Shown: positions 26,171 to 34,844, numbered from the stretch's first letter. The stretch: 64,000 bases of DNA from Mycobacterium basiliense (GCF_900292015.1 NZ_LR130759.1:4712001-4776000); one strand, 5' to 3'. Translations and numbers: made by a program. Notes: generated by a model not told the origin, from the sequence alone.

Positions 26171-27481
26171 ATGGAAGCCACCTCCACCGCGATCATGACG
26201 GCCACCTGGAACGGCTGCCCACCTCGGCTGCTGAGGAAGGGCGACGAAGCCGAAGACGTCGCCATATATCGAGGTCAAGGTGGATACCAACCTCTCGGCG
26301 ACGCCGGTGAATTGCTGCACGAGATCGAGCGCGGTGGACTGCTTGGTCGCGGCGGCGCCGCGTTCCCGCTCGCGGTGAAATTGCAGGCGGTACGCGACAA
26401 CGGGCGTGTCGCCGGCGGCGCCGTGGTGATCGCGAATGGCGAGGAGGGAGAGCCGGCTTCGATCAAGGACCGCTGGCTGCTGCGCACCCGTCCGCATCTG
26501 GTCTTGGACGGGCTTCGTTTGGCGGCAGCGATCGTCGGCGCCGAGCGGGCCTACGTCTATGCATCCGATCTCGACTCGGCGCTGGGTGTCAAGAGCGCGC
26601 TCGGCGAAGTGGACTCCGATGTTCTCGGCAACGTCCGGATCAGCATGTGCACCGTGCAACCGGGGTACGTCGCCGGCGAGGAAACCGCCGCGGTCCGCGC
26701 GATCAATGGGGGCCCGGCAAAGCCGACCGATAAACCGCCACGCCCCTTCGAAGTCGGTGTCGCCGGCTTGCCCACGCTGGTGAGCAATGTGGAGACGCTG
26801 GCCAACCTGCCGCAGCTGCAGCGCCATGGTTCGGCGGCTTTTCGCTCGCAGGGAACGCGGTTGTCGCCGGGGACGTTCCTAGCCACCGTCACCGGCGCCA
26901 GCCGACCGTCGGCGCTGTATGAACTCCCGCACGGCTTGCGGTTCACCGATTTGCTTGCACTGCATGGAGTCTCATCTGAGCATGTGCGCGGAGTCCTGAT
27001 GGGCGGGTACTTCGCCGGGATGCTCAACCGCCGCGTGCTGGACACCACATTGGACCACGAAACGATGCGACGGGTGGGCAGCGGCCTAGGCTGCGGTGCG
27101 ATCTCGGTGATCACCGATGACTGCCCGCTCGCGGTCGCGGCATCGGTGCTGGCGTATTTCGATCGTGAGAATGCCGGGCAGTGCGGGTCCTGTTTCAATG
27201 GCACCGCGGCGATGGCGGCCGTTGCCGGAGCATTGCGGGACTTCGTGGGGACACCGGAGGATCTGGCTCGGTTACGACGCTGGTCGGTGGTGTTGCGCGG
27301 GCGCGGCGCGTGCGCAACGCTGGACGCCGCCACCAATGTGGCCGCCTCCCTGCTCGATCAGTTCCCCGACGAGGTGGCCCGTCATCTCAACGGTACGTGC
27401 CACGATTGCCGAAACAGACCCGGTGGCGCCTTTCGCGCCGACCGTCCCTACCAGGCAATCTCGGCGGTGAGCTCGATATGA
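26171..27481 (+). CDS. NuoF-like FMN/Fe-S oxidoreductase
   Basis: 436-residue protein related to complex I NuoF: GGLLGRGGAAFP (NADH site, about 55-66), NGEEGEPASIKDR (FMN, about 89-101), SLBB-type middle and a C-terminal cluster domain. NuoF has C-x2-C-x2-C; here the first Cys is Ala335 (AGQCGSC), leaving Cys338, Cys341 and Cys381, and an added CHDC (410-413) near the end. With a ferredoxin overlapping its stop (ATGA) it likely acts as an NADH:ferredoxin reductase, perhaps serving the P450s. Confidence 0.87.
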   Translation: MEATSTAIMTATWNGCPPRLLRKGDEAEDVAIYRGQGGYQPLGDAGELLHEIERGGLLGRGGAAFPLAVKLQAVRDNGRVAGGAVVIANGEEGEPASIKDRWLLRTRPHLVLDGLRLAAAIVGAERAYVYASDLDSALGVKSALGEVDSDVLGNVRISMCTVQPGYVAGEETAAVRAINGGPAKPTDKPPRPFEVGVAGLPTLVSNVETLANLPQLQRHGSAAFRSQGTRLSPGTFLATVTGASRPSALYELPHGLRFTDLLALHGVSSEHVRGVLMGGYFAGMLNRRVLDTTLDHETMRRVGSGLGCGAISVITDDCPLAVAASVLAYFDRENAGQCGSCFNGTAAMAAVAGALRDFVGTPEDLARLRRWSVVLRGRGACATLDAATNVAASLLDQFPDEVARHLNGTCHDCRNRPGGAFRADRPYQAISAVSSI

Positions 27482-27774
27482 AAATTCGTCTTGATCGCAC
27501 GGTGTGCGATGGCTTCGGCTTGTGCGCCAAGCAGGCCCCCGGTTACTTCTCACTCGACGACTGGGGATACGCCTGCCTGATCGGGGACGGCACCGTGGCC
27601 GAGAAAGACCACGATGCGGTGATGCGGGCGTTGATGGACTGCCCGGTGCACGCCATTACCGAACTCGGCGAACGTACACCCCAGGTTGGTCACACCTACT
27701 GCGCGAGCGCGGAGGATCCGGCCCGGAATCTCAAGACCGAGTCGAACGAAGCGCAGTGGGGATTTACTCGCTGA
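27478..27774 (+). CDS. Single-cluster ferredoxin (Phe variant)
   Basis: 98-residue ferredoxin. Ligands Cys10, Cys16 (CDGFGLC) and the Cys of CPVHAI, with Phe13 at the variable position. A C-terminal extension of about 30 residues is unusual for this type (62-66 residues elsewhere in the window). ATG overlaps the NuoF-like stop, which makes that flavoprotein its obvious reductase. Confidence 0.9.
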   Translation: MKIRLDRTVCDGFGLCAKQAPGYFSLDDWGYACLIGDGTVAEKDHDAVMRALMDCPVHAITELGERTPQVGHTYCASAEDPARNLKTESNEAQWGFTR

Positions 27775-27884
27775 CCTGACCCGGCGGCGGGCTCGCCGGC
27801 AGCGGTCGTGGCGTCGGGCCCGGGGCACGGATCGGCCCTTGCCCACACGATCGCTCGCTGGGCGCGGCGTGCGGACAGCCAGAT

Positions 27885-27899
27885 GATAACGTTATTCTC
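27885..27899. promoter_or_regulatory. Degenerate operator-like site, two mismatches
   Basis: GATAACGTTATTCTC differs from GAGAAT-N3-ATTCTC at two bases; its inner part GATAACGTTATT is nearly palindromic. It lies 59 bases upstream of the DUF35-thiolase gene, a typical operator distance. Confidence 0.35.
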
Positions 27900-27957
27900 G
27901 TATTCGCATAATGCGTTTACCAAGTTGCGCTGTGGGCCGCTAATCCGCGGAGGTGAC

Positions 27958-29613
27958 GTGTCAGCAGCATCGGGACGCCCGCTGCCCCTCATCACCGAGG
28001 AGAACGAGTTTTTCTGGACGTCGGGCGCGGACGGAAGGCTGCGATTTCAGCACTGCAACGCCTGCGCCTCGTTAATCCACCCGCCCGCTCCGGTGTGCCG
28101 ATATTGCCGCTCCCGAGATCTGGATGTGCGGACCGTCTCCGGTAGCGGGGCACTGGCCGGATTCACGGTGAACCACCGATTCAGCCTGCCCGGAATGCCG
28201 GCCCCGTACGTGATAGCGCAGGTGGCAATAGCGGAGGATCCCCGGGTCCGGCTGACCACCAACCTCGTCGACTGCGACCCCGAGACGCTCGAACTGGGCC
28301 AGCCGGTCGAAGTCGTGTTCGAGCACCTCGAGGACGTGTGGCTGCCACTGTTCCGCCCGATCCCCCAAGCCGGGCCGAGCCCGCTGCCGGTCGATGAGAT
28401 CGCGCCAGAACGCTTCGCCGAACACGTCCGTCCGATGCTGACTGCGGAGAAATTCGAGGACAAGGTGGCGCTCACCGGGATCGGCATGTCGAAGATCGGC
28501 CGCCGGTTAATGGTCCCGCCGCTGTCGCTGACGGTGGACGCCTGCGAGGCGGCAATTGCCGACGCCGGGCTGACGTACGCCGATATTGACGGCCTGTCGA
28601 CCTACCCCGGCGGCGGCAATCTCGGCGGGTTCGGCGAAGGCGGCATCACCTCACTGGAAGCCGCGCTGGGCATCCGGCCTACCTGGCACAACGGCGGTGT
28701 CGAGACCTTCGGACCGGGTGGCTCGGTGATCGCGGCCATGCTCGCCGTCGCCGGCGGTCTGGCCCGCCACGTGCTGTGCTTCCGCACGCTGTGGGAGGCC
28801 ACCTTCAACGAGCTGCTGAACCAGGGCAAGATCGCCCGACCCGCCGGCCGGACCGCCAGCTGGCAATACCCGTTCGGCGCCACCTCGGCCGCACACACCC
28901 TGGCAATCAACGCGCAGCGCCACTTCCACCGTTATGGGACAACCAAAGAAACCCTGGGCTGGATCGCGTTGAACCAGCGCGCCAACGCCGAACTCAACCC
29001 CACCGCGGTCTATCGGTCACCGATGACGATGGATGACTACCTGAACGCTCGACCCATCACCACCCCGTTCGGTCTCTACGACTGCGACGTGCCCTGCGAC
29101 GCCGCGATAGCCGTCATCGTCTCCGCCGCAGATGTCGCCCGCGACCTCGTCAAACCGCCAATCCTGGTGGAGGCGGTGGGAACCCAGATCGTCGAGCGCA
29201 TCGATTGGGACCAAAGCACTCTCACCCATGAACCGCAGGTGTTGGGCCAGGCCGCGCACATGTGGACACGCACCTCGCTTCGACCCGTCGACATCGACGT
29301 CGCCGAACTCTATGACGGCTTCACGATGAACTGTCTGTCCTGGATTGAGGCGCTTGGGTTCTGCGCGATCGGTGAGGCGAAGGAATTCCTGGACGGCGGC
29401 AAGAACATCGCCCGCGATGGTCTGATACCGCTCAACACCCATGGTGGCCAACTGTCGCACGGCCGTACGCACGGCATGGGTCTGCTACACGAGGCCATCA
29501 TCCAATTACGCGGCGAAGCGGGCGCACGCCAGGTCACCGATGCCCGGGTCGGCGTGGTCAGCAGCGGGGGGCTAACTCCCAGCGGTGCGCTCCTGCTGCG
29601 AGCGGACACATAG
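27958..29613 (+). CDS. DUF35/OB-fold - thiolase-like fusion protein
   Basis: 551 residues from the GTG at 27958 (GGAGGTGA just upstream). Residues 1-150 are a DUF35 module: rubredoxin-like zinc site Cys33, Cys36, Cys47, Cys50, then an OB fold. Residues 168-551 are a thiolase-like domain of the Ltp/SCPx type ending in THGGQLSHGRTHGMG and GALLLRADT. The segment that should hold the nucleophilic Cys reads ETFGPGGS, without Cys. In the cholesterol pathway separate DUF35 (ChsH2) and thiolase-like (Ltp2) proteins form a retro-aldolase; this gene joins both in one chain. Confidence 0.88.
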   Translation: MSAASGRPLPLITEENEFFWTSGADGRLRFQHCNACASLIHPPAPVCRYCRSRDLDVRTVSGSGALAGFTVNHRFSLPGMPAPYVIAQVAIAEDPRVRLTTNLVDCDPETLELGQPVEVVFEHLEDVWLPLFRPIPQAGPSPLPVDEIAPERFAEHVRPMLTAEKFEDKVALTGIGMSKIGRRLMVPPLSLTVDACEAAIADAGLTYADIDGLSTYPGGGNLGGFGEGGITSLEAALGIRPTWHNGGVETFGPGGSVIAAMLAVAGGLARHVLCFRTLWEATFNELLNQGKIARPAGRTASWQYPFGATSAAHTLAINAQRHFHRYGTTKETLGWIALNQRANAELNPTAVYRSPMTMDDYLNARPITTPFGLYDCDVPCDAAIAVIVSAADVARDLVKPPILVEAVGTQIVERIDWDQSTLTHEPQVLGQAAHMWTRTSLRPVDIDVAELYDGFTMNCLSWIEALGFCAIGEAKEFLDGGKNIARDGLIPLNTHGGQLSHGRTHGMGLLHEAIIQLRGEAGARQVTDARVGVVSSGGLTPSGALLLRADT

Positions 29614-29640
29614 CCCAAGCGATGGGAAGGAGCGGCGCCG

Positions 29641-30537
29641 ATGGGCCAACTCGCTGTTCGCCCCCGGGTGGTGATCGTCGACGGTGTCCCGATGTCGGGG
29701 CTCGTCGCCGAGGCTCCTGAACCCGTGGCGGTCGTCGTGGCCCTCCATGGCGGCGGCACCACCTCGCGGTACTTCGACTGCCCTGGGCATCCGCAGTTGT
29801 CGCTGCTACGACTAGGCGCGGCTGTCGGCTTCACCACCATCGCCCTCGATCGTCCCGGCCACGGCAGCTCGGCGTCCTACCCCGAGGCAATGGCACGCCC
29901 CGAGCAACGCGTCGACCTCACCTTCGGCGCCGTTGATCGCATCCTCGACCAGAAGCCGCGCGGGTCGGGGCTATTCCTAATGGGCCATTCCGGTGGCTGC
30001 GAGTTGGTGTTGCGCATGGCCACCAGCACGCGCGGCGCCGATCTGCTCGGAGTCGAACTCGGTGGTACCGGTAGGCGCTACCGCCCGGCCGCGAAGGAAG
30101 TCATGCGGGTGGCGGCCCTGCAGGATCGCCCGCCCGGCGTGCGCGAGCTGTTATGGGAGCCGATGCGGCTTTACCCGGACGATATATTGCGCGGAATCGC
30201 AAACCCCTCGGCGGCTCCGCACTACGAGCGCGCCATGGCGCTCAACTGGCCACATCAGGATTTTCCGGCGCTGGCACCGAGGGTACGAGCGCCGGTGCGG
30301 TTCAGTATCGGCGAGCACGACAATGTGTTTCGAGCCGACCCGACCGCGCTGGCCGAGATCAGCAATATGTTCTCGGCCACACCATCTTTCGTCGCTGACC
30401 TGCACCGGGATGCGGGGCACAATCTCAGCCTCGGACACACCGCCGCCGAATACCACCGCAAGGTGTTGACCTTCGTCACCGAATGCGTGGCCGCGCGCCC
30501 CTCAGATACGCCCCCAGATGACGATGTCAATGCGTAG
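29641..30537 (+). CDS. Alpha/beta hydrolase
   Basis: 298-residue hydrolase. Oxyanion HGGG at about 36-39, nucleophile Ser117 in GHSGG, acid in GEHDNV and His in DAGHNLSLGH, so the triad is complete. ATG 29641 follows GGAAGGAGCG. It lies 27 bases after the DUF35-thiolase gene and is probably co-transcribed; it may cleave an ester or thioester formed in the pathway (inference). Confidence 0.88.
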   Translation: MGQLAVRPRVVIVDGVPMSGLVAEAPEPVAVVVALHGGGTTSRYFDCPGHPQLSLLRLGAAVGFTTIALDRPGHGSSASYPEAMARPEQRVDLTFGAVDRILDQKPRGSGLFLMGHSGGCELVLRMATSTRGADLLGVELGGTGRRYRPAAKEVMRVAALQDRPPGVRELLWEPMRLYPDDILRGIANPSAAPHYERAMALNWPHQDFPALAPRVRAPVRFSIGEHDNVFRADPTALAEISNMFSATPSFVADLHRDAGHNLSLGHTAAEYHRKVLTFVTECVAARPSDTPPDDDVNA

Positions 30538-30607
30538 GCGGGTTGATGCGAATCGGTCTCAACGAGCGTTCCGGTCCTTTTCGGCCCACCACGAAAGAGC
30601 TACCGTT

Positions 30608-30639
30608 AGCGTTACAGTCGAGCGTTCTGGAGTAACGCT
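30608..30639. promoter_or_regulatory. Inverted repeat AGCGTTAC-N16-GTAACGCT upstream of P450
   Basis: Perfect 8-base arms at 30608-30615 and 30632-30639 with a 16-base spacer, 34 bases upstream of the P450 start. Either an operator with arms two turns apart or a leader hairpin. Confidence 0.4.
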
Positions 30640-30672
30640 TCTAGCCCGTAACTGGCCGCCGAGGAGTACGCA

Positions 30673-31875
30673 ATGACCACATCGAAGGTCGTCTTCGATC
30701 CGTTCTCCGAGGAGTTTTTCAACGGGCCATGGCAGACATACCGGCGTATGCAGGAGGAGGCGCCGGTCTACTACAGCGAGGAGTACGACTTCTACGCGTT
30801 GACACGCCACGCGGACGTGGCCGCAGGCCTGAAGAACTTCGAGGCCTATTCCTCTGCCTACGGCATCGACTTATCGATGGTGCGGTCCGGTCAAAAGCCG
30901 CCGCAGTCGATCATCTTCATGGACCCTCCGGATCATCGGCACATGCGCAGCCTGCTCAACAAGGTCTTCACCCCGCGCGCCATTCAGTCCCAGAGACAAA
31001 CGGTCATCGACAAGATCGACAAGTATCTGGGCGCTCTCGATCCCGACGGCTTCGATGCCGTACAGGAGTTTTCCGGCCCCTTCCCGGTGGAAGTGATTAC
31101 CACCATGCTGGGGGTCCCCGAGCGGCACGCGCAGCAGGTGCGCTACTGGATCGATGAGTCACTGACCCGCGAGCCAGGACAAGTCGAAGTCGGTGACGTC
31201 GGCATGCAAGCCAATATCAACACCGCCATGCTCTACTACGATCTGGTCAAGCAACGCCGCGACGACCCGCGCGATGACCTGTTCACCAGGCTGATCAACG
31301 CGGAGATCGAGCGTGAAGACGGGCACAAGACTAAGCTCGACGACCTGGAAATCGCAGGCTTTGCAACACTATTGGGCGGCGCTGGCGCCGAGACCGTGAC
31401 GAAGCTGGTCGGCAACGCGCCGGTGGTGTTCGCCCAGAATCCCGAGCAGTGGCAGAAGCTGCTCGACGACCGCAGTAAGATCCCCGCGGCGGTGGAGGAA
31501 CTACTGCGCTACGAGGCACCCTCCCAATATCAGGTCCGCCGTTCGATGAGCGATGTTGAATTGCACGGCGTCAGGATTCCCGCCGGGAAACCGGTGTTCC
31601 TCATCAATGGCGCGGCCAATCGCGATCCGCGGGCATGGACCGATCCGGACGAGTTCAACATCGATCGCGACCCGCACGAGGCCACCAATCTCGGTTTCGG
31701 CTACGGGATTCACAGCTGCCTGGGCGCGGCGCTGGCCCGGATGGAAAGCGCGATTGCGCTGGAGAAGTTGCTTGACTTCATGCCTCGATTCGAAGTGGAT
31801 TGGGCCGGCTGTCGGCGGGTCCACATGCAAAACGTCGCCGGCTGGCAGAACGTGCCAGTACGGGTGTTGCGATAG
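30673..31875 (+). CDS. Cytochrome P450
   Basis: 400-residue P450. Haem ligand Cys349 in FGYGIHSCLG; I-helix GGAGAET (Glu240-Thr241); E-x-x-R at Glu276/Arg279. ATG 30673 with GAGGAG about 8 bases upstream. A ferredoxin gene follows 9 bases later. Shares its N-terminal pattern (FDPFSEEFF...YRRMQEEAPVYYSEEYDFYALTR) with the P450 at 47179, suggesting related families. Confidence 0.93.
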   Translation: MTTSKVVFDPFSEEFFNGPWQTYRRMQEEAPVYYSEEYDFYALTRHADVAAGLKNFEAYSSAYGIDLSMVRSGQKPPQSIIFMDPPDHRHMRSLLNKVFTPRAIQSQRQTVIDKIDKYLGALDPDGFDAVQEFSGPFPVEVITTMLGVPERHAQQVRYWIDESLTREPGQVEVGDVGMQANINTAMLYYDLVKQRRDDPRDDLFTRLINAEIEREDGHKTKLDDLEIAGFATLLGGAGAETVTKLVGNAPVVFAQNPEQWQKLLDDRSKIPAAVEELLRYEAPSQYQVRRSMSDVELHGVRIPAGKPVFLINGAANRDPRAWTDPDEFNIDRDPHEATNLGFGYGIHSCLGAALARMESAIALEKLLDFMPRFEVDWAGCRRVHMQNVAGWQNVPVRVLR

Positions 31876-31884
31876 GGGTGCGCT

Positions 31885-32076
31885 ATGAGAGTCGACGTCG
31901 ATTGGGAGCTGTGCGAAAGCAACGGGGTGTGTATGGGCATCGTCTCGGAGGTTTTCCAACTTGGCGATGACGACATGCTGACCATCCTGCAGCCAGAAGT
32001 CGCTTCCGAAAGCGAGGAACTGGTGCGTGAGGCGGTACGGCAATGCCCTCGACAGGCCATCTCGATCACGGAGTAG
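31885..32076 (+). CDS. P450-type ferredoxin (Asn variant)
   Basis: 63 residues. Cys10 and Cys16 in CESNGVC with Asn13 at the variable ligand position, plus the Cys of CPRQAI. Highly acidic, as needed for docking to P450s. Nine bases downstream of the P450 gene, so the natural pair; its stop is 5 bases from the stop of the opposing ferredoxin. Confidence 0.93.
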   Translation: MRVDVDWELCESNGVCMGIVSEVFQLGDDDMLTILQPEVASESEELVREAVRQCPRQAISITE

Positions 32077-32081
32077 CCCGG

Positions 32082-32270
32082 TCAATTCTCCCTAATCGCC
32101 TGTTCCGGGCAGCATTCGATAGCCTCGCGAGCCACCTCTTCCAATTCCGTTGGAACATCGGATGTTATCGCCACCGAGTAGCCGTCGTCGGTCAGACTGA
32201 ACACCTCCGGGCACAGCGTTAGGCACATGCCGTGGCCACGACAGCACTGATCGTCAACATGGACTTTCAT
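32082..32270 (-). CDS. P450-type ferredoxin (His variant)
   Basis: 62 residues. Cluster motif C10-x2-His13-x2-C16 (CCRGHGMC) plus the Cys of CCPEQAI; an extra Cys sits next to two of the ligands. ATG at 32270 overlaps the stop of the upstream P450 (ATGA), which identifies its partner. Confidence 0.93.
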   Translation of the reverse strand: MKVHVDDQCCRGHGMCLTLCPEVFSLTDDGYSVAITSDVPTELEEVAREAIECCPEQAIREN

Positions 32271-33538
32271 ACCGACGTGAACTCCAGCTGCAACTCAACA
32301 AGGCCGCGCAGAATATAGGTCGGAACGTATTGGTAGCGACGGCCATTCACCGGGCCATGCACCCGCTCGCTGATCCTGATGTCCGATGTTCGGTCGAGCA
32401 GCCGCTCGATGGCCACCCTGGTTTCGGCCCGTGCCAGTGGCGCGCCGGGGCAGCTGTGGATTCCCCGCCCAAACGAGATGTGCTGGCGAGCATTCTTGCG
32501 GGCCGGATCGAATGTGGTCGGGTCCTCGAACCGGCGTGGATCCCGGTTAGCCGCCGCCTGCACAACCATCACGGTGGTGCCCGCGGGAAGGTCGACCCCG
32601 CCCACATTGACGGGCACCCGATTCATCCGGAAGTCTCCCTTGACCGGGCTCTCGATGCGCAACACCTCTTCGATGAAGTTGGGGATCAGGCTGCGCTCCT
32701 TGCGTAGCTGCGCCTGGATGTCGGGGCGCCCGCCGATTGTCTGCAGCGCGGCACCGAGCAGCCGAACCGTGGTTTCCTGGCCCGCCGAAAACACGTTGCT
32801 TGCAACGCGAGCAACGTCCTCCACATCGGGAACGGTGCCGTCGGGAAATGTGGCAGTCGCAAGGCCGGTCAGCACATCGTCGCGGGGTTCGCGACGACGG
32901 TCGCGGACGTAGTCGGAGAAGGTTCCGTAGAGGAATTCGAGCGGACTATGGGCCAGCGATTCCTTGCCGGTGCCGCCGACGCCGCCACCCGAGTGCTTGC
33001 GAATGTTGCTGACGAAGTGCTCGCGATCCCCCTCCGGCACGCCCAACAGGTCGGCAATGACCAGCAGCGTGAAGGGTCCCGCGAAGCCCTTGATGAACTC
33101 GCCCTCACCCGGCGCCAAGAACGTATCCAGCACACGGTCGGCAAGCACCCACATGGCGTCTTCGTTTTCCTTGAGCCGCTTCGGGGTGATCAGCCGCATC
33201 AGCAGCGCGCGATGGTTGGTATGGGTCGGTGGATCCAACGTCGGCAATTGGTCACTGAACGGCAGCTCATCTCGGTACCGCTCGATCAATTCTGTGACGT
33301 CATCACCGTCGAGTGGGACCGGGAAGCCCGGAAAAGGGCCGGTCACCGAGATGCACGAGGAGAAGGTTTCGGCGTCGTTCAAGACCCCGACCGCCTCATC
33401 CCAGCCCGTGACCATGATGACCCCGTGGTGGCCCTCCGAGGTCACCGGACAGCGCCGGCGAAGCGCCTCGTAGTAGGGGTAGGGGTTCTCGACGAGCCGC
33501 TCATCGCGGAAGAAGTCCAGTTCGGTGGCATCGCTCAT
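32267..33538 (-). CDS. Cytochrome P450
   Basis: 423-residue P450. Haem ligand Cys363 in ISFGRGIHSCPG; I-helix FSAGQETTV (Glu255-Thr256); E-x-x-R at Glu291/Arg294. ATG start at 33538 with GAGAGG about 9 bases upstream. Translationally coupled to the ferredoxin behind it. A Gly-rich insert (KHSGGGVGGTGKES, about 181-194) between the F and G helices is unusual and could shape the substrate entrance. Confidence 0.93.
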   Translation of the reverse strand: MSDATELDFFRDERLVENPYPYYEALRRRCPVTSEGHHGVIMVTGWDEAVGVLNDAETFSSCISVTGPFPGFPVPLDGDDVTELIERYRDELPFSDQLPTLDPPTHTNHRALLMRLITPKRLKENEDAMWVLADRVLDTFLAPGEGEFIKGFAGPFTLLVIADLLGVPEGDREHFVSNIRKHSGGGVGGTGKESLAHSPLEFLYGTFSDYVRDRRREPRDDVLTGLATATFPDGTVPDVEDVARVASNVFSAGQETTVRLLGAALQTIGGRPDIQAQLRKERSLIPNFIEEVLRIESPVKGDFRMNRVPVNVGGVDLPAGTTVMVVQAAANRDPRRFEDPTTFDPARKNARQHISFGRGIHSCPGAPLARAETRVAIERLLDRTSDIRISERVHGPVNGRRYQYVPTYILRGLVELQLEFTSV

Positions 33539-33634
33539 GAGAACTATCCTCTCAAAGATGAGTATGACATTTCCATGCGCGGGCGCCCAACGTCAACGCG
33601 TCAGCACTGAGTCCGGCCGACCGGCAAGTTGACT

Positions 33635-34138
33635 TCAGGCGGGAAGCAGATCGGCCGCAACCGACTGGCACGACATCAACCCGCTGCGAAAAATCTCGGT
33701 GGTGCCGATCGAGCTCATTGGTGACGCGGCGGCCGTCAACGCCTGAGCCTTGAACGTCTGCGCCGCCATGCTCAACCGATGCTGCACCCGGCCAACGCTG
33801 GCATCCAGCTCGGCGGGCCACCCCTCCCCCCACAAAGTGACCTCGGTGACGCCATGATCGAGGGCCCGCAGCACACCCCGCCGAACCCGCCGATCGCACC
33901 CGAACAGATTCGCCGCGGCCGCCAGCGCCTGCGGACGGGGACGAGTCCGAACCGCGGCCAGGGCTTCCTCCAGGTCGAGTGTCTGGACACCGAGAATGTG
34001 CAGTGGACGCTCGTTCGAGGTATCGGCGACCAGCACGGTCACATCCCACCCGGCCATCGCCCGGTCAAAGAGCCAACCGCCGGCGCAGCGCACCACATCG
34101 ATCACCGTCGCGGCGACGACGTCGAGCCGGTATCTCAT
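33635..34138 (-). CDS. Conserved hypothetical protein
   Basis: 167 residues from the ATG at 34138, which overlaps the TetR stop (ATGA); the frame is open further upstream but inside the TetR gene. N-terminal part alternates strands and helices (RYRLDVVAATVIDVVRCAGGWLFDRAMAGWDVTVLVAD); I recognise no named domain. Coupling to the TetR gene suggests it works with that regulator. Confidence 0.7.
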   Translation of the reverse strand: MRYRLDVVAATVIDVVRCAGGWLFDRAMAGWDVTVLVADTSNERPLHILGVQTLDLEEALAAVRTRPRPQALAAAANLFGCDRRVRRGVLRALDHGVTEVTLWGEGWPAELDASVGRVQHRLSMAAQTFKAQALTAAASPMSSIGTTEIFRSGLMSCQSVAADLLPA

Positions 34139-34785
34139 GTCGTGGTCAACGTCGTTTCGGGCGGGGAAAAGTCGCGCGCCAGCGCCTCCGCGTACTCCTT
34201 GAATACCTCGGTTATCGGTATCGACGGATCGAGCAACCATGTCATTTCCATTCCGTGGATGAAGGCGAGGATTTCTGTTGCCTTAACGGTGGGGTCGATG
34301 TCGGTGCGATACCGGCCAGCCGCTTGACCACGGCGGATGGCTCCAGCGACGATTTCGGTCGCGTCGCGCTGCCGGGCGACCAGGCGGTCATGCAGCGGCG
34401 CCTCCGGGTCGATATTTTCCACCAGCAGCACGGTGAATGTGCCAACCAATTCGGGCGCCCGGGTGAAGCGATCGGCGACCTGGGCGATTTCGCCGATCAG
34501 GTCGCCGGCACGGTCGGCATGAGCGTCGTCGTCGAGGTCACGAGCATCCAGTACCGCGTGCAGCAGCTGTTCCTTGGACGCAAAGTGGTGCAGCAGGCCC
34601 GCCGGCGTCACCCCGGCTTCACCAGCAATTTGGGCCAGGGTGGTGTTGCGCCAGCCGTTGCGCGAAAGCAGCCGCTGTGCGACCGCCAGGATTCGCTGTT
34701 TGCGGTCTTCACCCTTGGCCAACAGCGCGTCGTAGGGCCGTACGTCAGGCAACCGGGTTCCTTCTGCGCGGACTGAGCTAACCAA
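34135..34785 (-). CDS. TetR-family transcriptional regulator
   Basis: Up to 216 residues. N-terminal helix-turn-helix RKQRILAVAQRLLSRNGWRNTTLAQIAGEAGVTPAGLLHHFASKEQL at about 28-74, followed by a helical ligand domain. Start is uncertain: TTG 34785 is inside the palindrome at 34780-34811, whereas TTG 34752 has GAAGGA at a good distance and would leave the palindrome upstream. Likely self-repressing; next gene 33635-34138 is coupled. Confidence 0.87.
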   Translation of the reverse strand: MVSSVRAEGTRLPDVRPYDALLAKGEDRKQRILAVAQRLLSRNGWRNTTLAQIAGEAGVTPAGLLHHFASKEQLLHAVLDARDLDDDAHADRAGDLIGEIAQVADRFTRAPELVGTFTVLLVENIDPEAPLHDRLVARQRDATEIVAGAIRRGQAAGRYRTDIDPTVKATEILAFIHGMEMTWLLDPSIPITEVFKEYAEALARDFSPPETTLTTT

Positions 34786-34811
34786 CCTAGTAAATACACA
34801 GTAGGTTGGTT
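34780..34811. promoter_or_regulatory. TetR operator candidate AACCAACCTA-N12-TAGGTTGGTT
   Basis: Perfect 10-base inverted repeat with a 12-base spacer immediately upstream of the TetR gene and 34 bases after the thiolase stop. The 32-base size fits two TetR dimers or one long operator. Favours the later TetR start at 34752. Confidence 0.55.
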
Positions 34812-34844
34812 TGCCCGCCGCGACAAGGGGTCGTGAGCGCAGCG

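Noticed and set aside
26120..26827. Upstream extension of the minus-strand frame ending at 25646
   Set aside because: It would lie antisense to the NuoF-like gene; only the part after Met at 26119 looks like a protein.
33539..33553. GAGAAC-TAT-CCTCTC as another operator copy
   Set aside because: It has two mismatches and coincides with the ribosome binding site of the P450 gene, which by itself explains the purine-rich sequence.
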